From an uncultured Bacillaceae bacterium (GTDB lineage Bacteria > Bacillota > Bacilli > Bacillales > Caldibacillaceae): 64,000 nucleotides of DNA. The stretch is taken from the NCBI GenBank assembly GCA_937934645.1, contig CALGYZ010000094.1, positions 18,966 through 82,965 on the forward strand, in the 5' to 3' direction. The stretch's first letter is position 1; every line of letters starts with the position of its first letter. Shown in pieces: positions 57,311-64,000 of the stretch. The notes under the pieces were generated by a model. It ran no database searches, was not told where the DNA came from, and was given only the letters and a program-made list of their open reading frames with translations. A program made the position numbers and the translations under genes.

Positions 57311-60052
57311 TTGAGAAAGTTTGTCGTCGTTGATTTGGAAACAACCGGACATACTCCGAAAAATGGAGACCGGATCATTCAATTTGCTGCAGTTGTGATC
57401 GAGGAACGGAAAATTGTCCGGACCTTTACCACATATATCAATCCCGAAACGGAAATTTCCCCGTTTATCACGGAATTAACGGGGATCAATCAGGAAATGG
57501 TGCAAACTGCACCGGTATTCAAGGATGTAGCCGGGGGTATTGTTCAGTTATTTGATCACGCATGTTTTGTTGCCCATAATGTCCAGTTTGATTTCAATTT
57601 TTTACAGGAAGAGCTGAAATTGGCGGGAATCCCGGAACTTCATTGTCCGGTGGTTGATACGGTTGAGATGAGCAAGATTTTGATGCCGACATTGGAAAGT
57701 TATAAGTTGACTGAAATTGCGGAAACGGCCGGTTTTAATCATGACCGTCCCCACCGGGCGGACAGCGATGCTTTTGTCACGGCTGAATGGTTTTTGACGA
57801 TGCTTGACCGTCTTGACCGGCTGCCTGCTGTCACCCTTAAAGAGCTTCGCAAACTCAGTGTCCATTTACAGTCGGATCTATATACGCTGATTGATGATGC
57901 ATATGAAAAAAAGGCGAATAATCATAACAACCGGCCGGATCCCGGTATTGATGTATACCGGGGAATCGCGTTAAAGAAACGGAATAAACGGACAAGCCAT
58001 GAAACGGCTCCCTTTTGCGCAAGAGGGCAGGTCATACAGGAACAATTGAATGAAAAAATGAACCGCTCACCGTTATTTTCACGCATTTTTTCGTCCCTGC
58101 AAAACGGCGAGCTGGCCATGATTGAACAAGATCCCAGCTTGGAAAGCAAACGCTATAGCCTTGCAGCCGCAGTTTTATTTTCACTGATGAAAAACGAGCC
58201 GGTTCTACTGGCCGCATCCACCATTCACAATCAGCAAAGGTTATTGAAAAAAGTTGTTCCATTGCTGAAATATGAGGATCAACTACCAGTGGATGTGCAA
58301 ATATTAAAAGGAAGAAATCATTATTTAAATTTGTGGAAGTTCGAAAAGTTGTTGAAGGAAACTCCCGGCCATTATGATGAAGTGATGGCCAAAATGCAAA
58401 TATTGGTCTGGCTGACGGAAACGGACACCGGTGATTTGGAGGAGATAAATTTCTCCTCCGGCGGAAGGGAATTCTTACGGCGGCTGTCGGCAGCGCCGGA
58501 TTCTGTATCCGGGGACGGCAACCCCTGGGAATCCTATGACTTTTATACAGATGCCGTAGAAAGAGCACAACAGGCACAGATTGTCGTGACGAATCATGCA
58601 TATTTATTGTCGGATTTGTCGAATGGTCATCGGCGACTCGGTTCATTCAACCATATTTTAATTGATGATGCCCATTTGTTTGCGACCAATGCATCAAAGC
58701 AGGCCGGTCTTCGTTTCCGTTACAGGAAAATGAAATATTTCATTAATCAGTTCGGTCAAACCGGCCAGCAAAAACTTTTGGGAAAAACAGAGGATATTTT
58801 GAGAAAATATGTACCGGATGAAAAAACAAAGGGAATGGAAATCCAGGAAAAAGTCAATCTTTTTTCTGGTGCGGTAGATGAATTTTTTCTCCTCTGTATA
58901 TCCAAACAGCAGCGGAATGGCAGAAGCAGTGTAAAAGTTTCCGTAGCACTTGATTTTGCAAAACATAAAGAGATTTTATACAGCTGGGAACGGGTATATG
59001 CTTATTTTTCCGGGGTCATGGAACTTTTGGAGAAGCGGTATGAAAAGCTGTTACAGTTGTACAGGGATCTTTCCGATGAGGAACAAGTGACGGTTGACGA
59101 TTTAGGTTTATTGCTTGAAGATTTATTGCTGTTAAAACAATTAAACGAAGATTTTACATGGAAACAGGACCAGAAAATCATCTGGCTGGAGTATGATGAG
59201 CGCAGCCCGCTGACAACTGCTGTCATTCATTCGAGGGATATGTTCATTGATGAATTTTTATCCGGGCGTTTATATTTAAAGAAAAAAGCTGTTTTGTTTT
59301 TATCGCATGCCCTGACGGTTGATGATTCATTTCAATATATGGCTGATGAGTTAGGCCTTGGAAACTTTCCGGTACTTTACGAAAAATTTCAATCCAATAC
59401 GCCGGCAGGGAAGGTCGGTTTGTATGTCATGGACGATTTACCCGATGTGAATGACAGCGGCGGACAGGAGTATGTTGAAAAAATCAGCGCCCATATCATT
59501 TCCATTGCTACTGTTGTCGAGGGGAAAGTTTTAGTATTGTTTAATTCGATGGAGCTGTTGAAAAAGGCATATTCAATCGTTAAAGAAAGCGGCGCCCTTG
59601 ATGAGTTTGCCATTATAGCCCAGGGTGTGACCGGCGGAAGTGTGAACCGGTTGACGAAACAGTTCGGACGGTTTGAAAAAGCACTTTTCTTTGCCACGAA
59701 TTCGTATCTTGTCAACCCCGGATTGGCCAATTCACCAGAGACGGTCATTATGACAAGGCTTCCGTTTACTTCACCAGATGAGCCGGTGTTCCGGAAAAAA
59801 TCCCGTTTTATGCAAAATAAAGGGAAAAATCCGTTTTTTGAACGGTCATTACCGGAAGCGGTGCTGAAGTTTAAAGCTGGATTTAATCAATTTTATGCAA
59901 TGAATGCTCGCCGGAGACAGTTCATTGTTTTTGACCGGCGGATTTACTCGGCGTCCTACGGTTATATGTTTTTACGCTCATTGCCGGATGTACCGGTAAA
60001 GTCTGTTGACATCCGGACTTTATGCAGGGAAATCGACCCAATCGTTGATTAG
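57311..60052 (+). CDS. dinG: DinG/YpvA family protein: intact exonuclease, degenerate helicase
   Basis: 913 aa. The N-terminal DEDDh exonuclease (about 1-170) keeps all catalytic residues: Asp8 and Glu10 (VVDLETTG), Asp94 (AHNVQFDF), His148 and Asp153 (HRADSDA). The rest aligns along its length with XPD-like DinG helicases but the ATPase motifs are ruined: the P-loop site reads DPSLESK (274-280) instead of PPGIGKT, DEAH is DDAH (452-455), SAT is SHA, motif V reads ATNSYLVNPGLANSP, and motif VI (QxxGRxxR) reads AGFNQFYA (856-863). The frame is unbroken, so this looks like selection for a helicase-dead protein. TTG 57311 follows GGAGGG by six bases. Confidence 0.9.
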   Translation: MRKFVVVDLETTGHTPKNGDRIIQFAAVVIEERKIVRTFTTYINPETEISPFITELTGINQEMVQTAPVFKDVAGGIVQLFDHACFVAHNVQFDFNFLQEELKLAGIPELHCPVVDTVEMSKILMPTLESYKLTEIAETAGFNHDRPHRADSDAFVTAEWFLTMLDRLDRLPAVTLKELRKLSVHLQSDLYTLIDDAYEKKANNHNNRPDPGIDVYRGIALKKRNKRTSHETAPFCARGQVIQEQLNEKMNRSPLFSRIFSSLQNGELAMIEQDPSLESKRYSLAAAVLFSLMKNEPVLLAASTIHNQQRLLKKVVPLLKYEDQLPVDVQILKGRNHYLNLWKFEKLLKETPGHYDEVMAKMQILVWLTETDTGDLEEINFSSGGREFLRRLSAAPDSVSGDGNPWESYDFYTDAVERAQQAQIVVTNHAYLLSDLSNGHRRLGSFNHILIDDAHLFATNASKQAGLRFRYRKMKYFINQFGQTGQQKLLGKTEDILRKYVPDEKTKGMEIQEKVNLFSGAVDEFFLLCISKQQRNGRSSVKVSVALDFAKHKEILYSWERVYAYFSGVMELLEKRYEKLLQLYRDLSDEEQVTVDDLGLLLEDLLLLKQLNEDFTWKQDQKIIWLEYDERSPLTTAVIHSRDMFIDEFLSGRLYLKKKAVLFLSHALTVDDSFQYMADELGLGNFPVLYEKFQSNTPAGKVGLYVMDDLPDVNDSGGQEYVEKISAHIISIATVVEGKVLVLFNSMELLKKAYSIVKESGALDEFAIIAQGVTGGSVNRLTKQFGRFEKALFFATNSYLVNPGLANSPETVIMTRLPFTSPDEPVFRKKSRFMQNKGKNPFFERSLPEAVLKFKAGFNQFYAMNARRRQFIVFDRRIYSASYGYMFLRSLPDVPVKSVDIRTLCREIDPIVD

Positions 60053-60155
60053 GCGTCCGGATTTCATTCCCGGTTGTTTGCTTTTATTGATTTTTAAGGA
60101 CTCTTGCAATATTTTTTTAAATTTAGAAAATACCCATTATCAATTTTCTTTTTTC

Positions 60156-60164
60156 TGGTATAAT
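60156..60164 (+). promoter_or_regulatory. Extended -10 promoter for ypmB
   Basis: TGG-TATAAT, with no clear -35. It would give a leader of about 125 nt containing the hairpin at 60216-60256. Confidence 0.5.
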
Positions 60165-60215
60165 GAAATAAGATTTTTATTTTCAGCCTGAAATTATGAT
60201 CATTTGACAATAAAA

Positions 60216-60265
60216 CCGGCATGAAAGGAACCGGGAACTTTTCCGGTCCTTTCATGGGAAGGCCG
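60216..60265 (+). repeat. Strong hairpin in the ypmB leader
   Basis: CATGAAAGGA-a-CCGG (60220-60234) pairs with CCGG-TCCTTTCATG (60243-60256), 14 pairs with one bulge; CCGGC before and GCCGG after can extend it. No T tract follows, so it is not an obvious terminator. Confidence 0.65.
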
Positions 60266-60297
60266 GACATCAACGAAAAACAGGACAGGAGTGAACC

Positions 60298-60795
60298 ATG
60301 GGAAAAAAAATCTCCTTATTGATCACTTTGTTTATTGTATCGGGAATGATCGGTTTACCGTGGTTGTACAAAGCGGCAACGGACCCGGTCACCGATGGAA
60401 AGGAGAAAGCGGTCCAAAGGGCAAAAGAGGAAACGGATTTACAGGAAGTGAATTCGGTCGACTGGTTTCATTACAAACATTCCTATTATGTTATTGACGG
60501 AAAAGATCGGAAAGGCACGGAAGTTTTCGTCTGTGTTCCATATGATCCGCAAGATAAGATTATTATCGTAAATAAAAATGATGGTTTGTCAGAAGAGGAA
60601 GCGATCCGGGTTCTCAACAGCGGCTCATTAAACATTGCTAATGATAAAAGACCGAAAAAAATTATTGATATCAAACCAGGAGTTGTCAATGATTCTCCGG
60701 CCTACGAAATTACTTATATTGATATGGAAGACCGGTACAGTTTTTTGTACATTGATTTTTATAAAGGGGAATGGTACCGGATTTACAACTTATAA
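60298..60795 (+). CDS. ypmB: Membrane-anchored YpmB (DUF5590)
   Basis: 165 aa with an N-terminal signal anchor (about 5-25) and an outside domain of PepSY-like design (EEEAIRVLNSG; KIIDIKPGVVNDSPAYEITYIDMEDRYSFLYIDFYKGEWYRIYNL region). Corresponds to YpmB; function unknown. ATG 60298 with AGGAG upstream. The small ypmA gene that separates dinG and ypmB in B. subtilis is not found. Confidence 0.83.
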   Translation: MGKKISLLITLFIVSGMIGLPWLYKAATDPVTDGKEKAVQRAKEETDLQEVNSVDWFHYKHSYYVIDGKDRKGTEVFVCVPYDPQDKIIIVNKNDGLSEEEAIRVLNSGSLNIANDKRPKKIIDIKPGVVNDSPAYEITYIDMEDRYSFLYIDFYKGEWYRIYNL

Positions 60796-60862
60796 ACAAA
60801 GCAAGAGAAAATTTTCATAATAGATGTACACAGAAGTGGAAAACTAAAGGGAGGAACATGTA

Positions 60863-62050
60863 ATGGAATTTGCGAACCGTATAAAAACCTTGACACCTTC
60901 TGCAACGTTGGCGATTACTGCTCTTGCCAACGAACTAAAAGCAAAAGGTGTTGATGTCATCGGGCTCGGGGCGGGTGAGCCGGATTTTAATACACCGCGG
61001 GAGATCATTGATGCCGCATACAAAGCCTTGCTCGACGGACATACAAAATATACTCCGGCCGGAGGGTTACCGGAATTAAAAAATGCAATTTGTGAAAAAT
61101 ATTCAAAAGATCAGGGGATCAATTACAAACCGTCAGAAATTATCGTAACGTCAGGGGCAAAACATGCGTTGTATTTGCTGTTCCAGACGGTCATTGACAA
61201 CGGTGATGAAGTGATTATTCCGGCGCCTTACTGGGTCAGCTATCCCGAACAGGTAAAACTGGCCGGCGGTGTTCCGGTTTTTGTCGAAACGGATGAATCA
61301 AACCAATTTAAAATGACAAAGGAACAATTGCTTGACTCCATAACGGATCGTACAAAAGCTATAATTATCAATACTCCCGGAAATCCGACAGGAATGGCGT
61401 ACACAAAAGAAGAATTGGAAGCGATCGGTGAAGTTTGTGTCGAAAAAGATATTTTGATTGTTTTCGACGAAATTTATGAAAAACTGATTTACGGGGATAC
61501 AAAACATGTGTCCATGGCACAAATTTCCGAAGCTTTGAAAAAACAAACGGTTGTGATTAATGGGGTATCCAAATCCCATTCAATGACGGGATGGCGGATC
61601 GGCTATGCGGCCGGAGATGAAGAGATTATTCAAAAAATGACGGCGATGGCCAGCCACAGTACGTCAAATCCAGCAACCCCGTCGCAGTACGGTGCTCTTC
61701 AGGCATACAGAGGTGACCAGGAAATTGTCGAAACCATGCGGAAACAATTTGAAAAACGCCTGAATTTATTTTATGACGCGATTGTCAAGATTCCAGGCTT
61801 CACATGTGTAAAACCCCAAGGTGCATTTTATTTGTTTCCGAATGTAAAAGAAGCCGCCCGTTTAACCGGTTATGACACGGTTGATGAATTCGCCAAAGCG
61901 TTATTGAGTGAAGCCCATGTAGCAGTTGTTCCGGGTAGCGGTTTCGGAGCGCCGGACAATATCCGGTTGTCGTACGCAACGAACGAAGATTTGCTCGCGG
62001 ATGCGGCGGAAAGAATCAAAAATTTTGTCGAAAGTAAAATGGCTAAGTAA
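60863..62050 (+). CDS. aspB: Aspartate aminotransferase
   Basis: PLP enzyme interconverting aspartate/2-oxoglutarate and oxaloacetate/glutamate, class I subgroup gamma. 395 aa; NTPGNPTGMAY, VFDEIYEKLIYG and the PLP lysine in VSKSHSMTGWRIGYAAG are clear. ATG 60863 with GGGAGGAA upstream. Followed by a terminator; asnS, which comes next in B. subtilis, is missing. Confidence 0.96.
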   Translation: MEFANRIKTLTPSATLAITALANELKAKGVDVIGLGAGEPDFNTPREIIDAAYKALLDGHTKYTPAGGLPELKNAICEKYSKDQGINYKPSEIIVTSGAKHALYLLFQTVIDNGDEVIIPAPYWVSYPEQVKLAGGVPVFVETDESNQFKMTKEQLLDSITDRTKAIIINTPGNPTGMAYTKEELEAIGEVCVEKDILIVFDEIYEKLIYGDTKHVSMAQISEALKKQTVVINGVSKSHSMTGWRIGYAAGDEEIIQKMTAMASHSTSNPATPSQYGALQAYRGDQEIVETMRKQFEKRLNLFYDAIVKIPGFTCVKPQGAFYLFPNVKEAARLTGYDTVDEFAKALLSEAHVAVVPGSGFGAPDNIRLSYATNEDLLADAAERIKNFVESKMAK

Positions 62051-62081
62051 TCTCTTTAGCCGTTCTCATAAGCAGAGAGTT

Positions 62082-62127
62082 AAAATCAGGACTGCTGGTA
62101 TTGTCGGAGCAGTCCTGATTTTATTTA
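62082..62127 (+). terminator. Terminator after aspB
   Basis: AAAATCAGGACTGCT (62082-62096) pairs exactly with AGCAGTCCTGATTTT (62108-62122), then ATTT. Confidence 0.92.
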
Positions 62128-62148
62128 CCCGTTATTTCATGTTATACT
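62121..62148 (+). promoter_or_regulatory. Promoter for dnaD-nth-ypoC
   Basis: TTATTT (62121-62126), 16 bases, TATACT (62143-62148) with TGT extension; the -35 overlaps the aspB terminator tail. Confidence 0.5.
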
Positions 62149-62168
62149 AATTTTCGAGGTGCAAAATA

Positions 62169-62870
62169 ATGAAAAAAGAAGCATTCCTTTCATGGGTGGA
62201 AGAAGGGATTATTACAATTCCTTCTTTTTTGTTCCAGTATTATAAAGAAATCGGACTGAATGACACAGAGTGCATGGTGATCCTGCAAATCCAATCGTTT
62301 TTGGAAAAGGGCACCGGTTTTCCGACACATGAAGAAATTGCCGGACGGATGACGCTGTCCGTCGAACAGCTGTCGCAAATTGTCGGTTCCCTCATTCAAA
62401 GAGGTTACTTGGAAATTACGAAAGGGAAAACGGATGAAGGAATTTATTATGAAAAATATTCATTGCGTCCGTTATGGAACCGGTTGATTGATCACCATAT
62501 CCTTCGGGAACAGGAGCAAAAAAATGCCGAAACGGCGGTTGAAGAGGGAAATGTCTTTTCTGTTTTTGAACAGGAATTTGCCAGGGCCTTGTCCCCGATT
62601 GAATATGAAACGATTACGATGTGGCTGGACAGGGACAAGCACAGCCCCGAACTGATTATCGCCGCTTTAAGGGAGGCTGTCCTGTCGGGAAAATTAAATT
62701 TCCGCTATATTGACCGGATTCTTTTCGAATGGAAAAGAAACGGCATAAAAACAGTCGAACAGGCGAAAGAACACGGCAGACAATTCCGTTTGCATCAACA
62801 AAGAAATAAAAAACAAAACAGCCGGAAACAGACTGGGTCTGTTCCGTTTTATAATTGGCTGGAAAATTGA
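62169..62870 (+). CDS. dnaD: DNA replication initiation protein DnaD
   Basis: Primosomal protein that remodels DNA and helps load the helicase at oriC and at restart sites. N-terminal winged helix (about 1-100: FPTHEEIAGRMTLSVEQLSQIVGSLIQRGYL) and C-terminal DnaB/DnaD domain (about 128-200: FEQEFARALSPIEYETITMWL...LNFRYIDRILFEWKRNGI, the YxxxI motif region). 233 aa; ATG 62169 with GAGGTG upstream. Confidence 0.95.
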   Translation: MKKEAFLSWVEEGIITIPSFLFQYYKEIGLNDTECMVILQIQSFLEKGTGFPTHEEIAGRMTLSVEQLSQIVGSLIQRGYLEITKGKTDEGIYYEKYSLRPLWNRLIDHHILREQEQKNAETAVEEGNVFSVFEQEFARALSPIEYETITMWLDRDKHSPELIIAALREAVLSGKLNFRYIDRILFEWKRNGIKTVEQAKEHGRQFRLHQQRNKKQNSRKQTGSVPFYNWLEN

Positions 62871-62882
62871 GGGAGAGGGAAG

Positions 62883-63551
62883 ATGCTTACAAAAAAAGAG
62901 ATTCGCTTTTGTTTGGATGAAATGGCAAAAATGTTTCCTGATGCCCATTGTGAACTCAATCATTCCAATCCTTTTGAGCTGTTGATTGCGGTCGTTTTAT
63001 CGGCCCAATGTACAGATGCGCTTGTCAACCGGGTGACGAAAACGCTGTTTCAAAAGTACAAGAAACCGGAAGATTACATAAGCGTCCCTGTGGAAGAATT
63101 GCAGGAGGACATCCGGTCCATCGGCTTGTACCGGAATAAGGCGAGAAATATTCAAAAATTATGCCGGATGCTCATCGAAGAGTATAACGGACAAGTGCCG
63201 AGAGACCGGGACGAATTGATGAAACTTCCGGGTGTCGGAAGGAAAACAGCGAACGTGGTCGTTTCCGTCGCCTTCGGTGTTCCCGCCATCGCCGTCGATA
63301 CCCATGTGGAAAGGGTAAGCAAGCGACTGGGGATTTGCCGCTGGAAAGACAGTGTTTTGGAAGTGGAAAAAACATTAATGAAAAAAGTTCCGAAAGAAGA
63401 ATGGAGCATTACCCATCACCGGATGATCTTTTTCGGCCGGTATCATTGCAAAGCACAAAATCCGAACTGTCTGGAATGCCCGTTATTATCCCTTTGCCGG
63501 GAAGGCAAAAAACGGATGAAAGGCCGTGAAACAAAAGTTGCCGGAAATTGA
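62883..63551 (+). CDS. nth: Endonuclease III
   Basis: Base-excision glycosylase/AP lyase for oxidised pyrimidines. Helix-hairpin-helix LPGVGRKTANVV with catalytic Lys121, Asp139 in IAVDTHV, and a 4Fe-4S cluster with spacing C-x6-C-x2-C-x5-C near the C-terminus. 222 aa; ATG 62883 behind GAGAGGGAAG. Twelve bases after dnaD, the usual operon. Confidence 0.97.
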   Translation: MLTKKEIRFCLDEMAKMFPDAHCELNHSNPFELLIAVVLSAQCTDALVNRVTKTLFQKYKKPEDYISVPVEELQEDIRSIGLYRNKARNIQKLCRMLIEEYNGQVPRDRDELMKLPGVGRKTANVVVSVAFGVPAIAVDTHVERVSKRLGICRWKDSVLEVEKTLMKKVPKEEWSITHHRMIFFGRYHCKAQNPNCLECPLLSLCREGKKRMKGRETKVAGN

Positions 63552-63999
63552 CAAATTGGATCATCCTTTCTTCTATGCGGAATCCCGTACGCCGGCAGAC
63601 TTTTTTCCGGATGAACATGCGTATTATTCGGGAGCGGGAACCAACGAACCATGGCTGGAAGGGGAAGAGGCGGTCAAACGCCTCACCGGGCGTTGGCAAT
63701 CGGTAAAAGCCGGTCTGGATTTGCTGTTTAAAGAACGGAGAAACAAGGAAACGAAATTATTGATGATTGAAGGAATTGCGTTATTCATCAAGCTGGTATT
63801 CTGGACGAATGAACAGCCTGTCCGGTTAAAAAATATATTTGTGGAACTGGAGCAGTTCCCGGCAACGCCCGTAAATGTCCGCGACCGTCTGGAATTTATC
63901 ATGGCCCGGCCAGCCCTTTATCATGCTTATATCCAGCTTTCGGAACTGATGGTGGAACAAGAGAAAATTTTTTATATACAGACGGCAATAAAAAAATGA
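63526..63999 (+). CDS. ypoC: Conserved protein YpoC
   Basis: 157 aa, soluble, acidic. Begins KLPEIDKLDHPFFY and contains WLEGEEAVKRLTGRWQSVKAGLDLLFKER, as in YpoC of B. subtilis, which lies between nth and ponA. Function unknown. GTG 63526 overlaps nth by 26 bp, so translation is coupled; the TGA ends one base before the window edge, so the gene is complete. Confidence 0.82.
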   Translation: MKQKLPEIDKLDHPFFYAESRTPADFFPDEHAYYSGAGTNEPWLEGEEAVKRLTGRWQSVKAGLDLLFKERRNKETKLLMIEGIALFIKLVFWTNEQPVRLKNIFVELEQFPATPVNVRDRLEFIMARPALYHAYIQLSELMVEQEKIFYIQTAIKK

Positions 64000-64000
64000 G

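Noticed and set aside
1..64000. CRISPR arrays, tRNA/rRNA genes, insertion sequences, prophage
   Set aside because: No direct-repeat arrays, cloverleaf-like genes, transposase or phage genes were seen; synteny with Bacillus is continuous.

Overview
The window is a chromosomal segment from a low-GC, Gram-positive, endospore-forming Bacillaceae species. Gene content and order follow the Bacillus subtilis lysA-to-ypoC interval almost gene for gene: lysA, ribT, scpAB, dacB-spmAB, rluB, resABCDE, fer, ypbB-recS, gudB, sleB-ypeB, cmk, ypfD, der, gpsA, spoIVA, hbs, folE-mtrB, hepS-menG-hepT, ndk, cheR, qcrABC, dapB, mgsA, bshA, cca, birA, panBCD, dinG, aspB, dnaD, nth, ypoC. Sporulation genes, bacillithiol genes, a menaquinone-type cytochrome bc complex and strong AGGAGG ribosome sites all fit. 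I see no rRNA, tRNA, CRISPR, prophage or insertion sequence; this is a core region. About 18% of the genes start with TTG and roughly another tenth with GTG.

Layout. 1-6.5 kb: end of lysA, ribT, the condensin partners scpA/scpB, the cortex operon dacB-spmA-spmB behind a near-perfect SigE promoter, and rluB. 6.5-12.7 kb: cytochrome c biogenesis (resABC) and the ResD/ResE two-component system, separated by a strong terminator. 12.8-14.6 kb: an exported M23/LysM peptidase and the riboflavin transporter ribU under an FMN riboswitch. 14.6-22.4 kb: ferredoxin, ypbB-recS, small membrane genes, mecB, gudB, ypdA. 22.4-28.7 kb: an unrecognised coiled-coil gene on the minus strand, the germination pair sleB-ypeB, a PilZ c-di-GMP protein, cmk and a four-S1-domain protein. 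28.8-36 kb: the YIEGIA membrane protein and its small partner, der, gpsA, spoIVA. 36-46.4 kb: hbs, folE, TRAP, the heptaprenyl/menaquinone genes, ndk, cheR, ypiA/B and the bc complex. 46.4-64 kb: membrane proteins, dapB, mgsA, bshA, cca, birA, panBCD, dinG, aspB, dnaD, nth, ypoC.

The genes join up functionally. HepS/HepT and MenG make menaquinone, QcrABC uses it, ResABC matures its c-type cytochromes, and ResDE would regulate respiration. DacB, SpmAB, SpoIVA, SleB, YpeB and YpjB serve sporulation and germination.

The main departures from the usual plan are these. The DinG homologue has an intact DEDDh exonuclease but has lost the P-loop, DEAH, SAT, motif V and motif VI residues of its helicase. 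The aro-trp-his supraoperon normally between cheR and ypiA is absent although TRAP (mtrB) is kept. bshB1, asnS, sigX-rsiX, prsW and ypmA are missing from their usual places. YpbE lacks its LysM end. Several perfect inverted repeats and structured leaders have no assigned function, and a panB leader hairpin with two bulged adenines fits the pan RNA motif.
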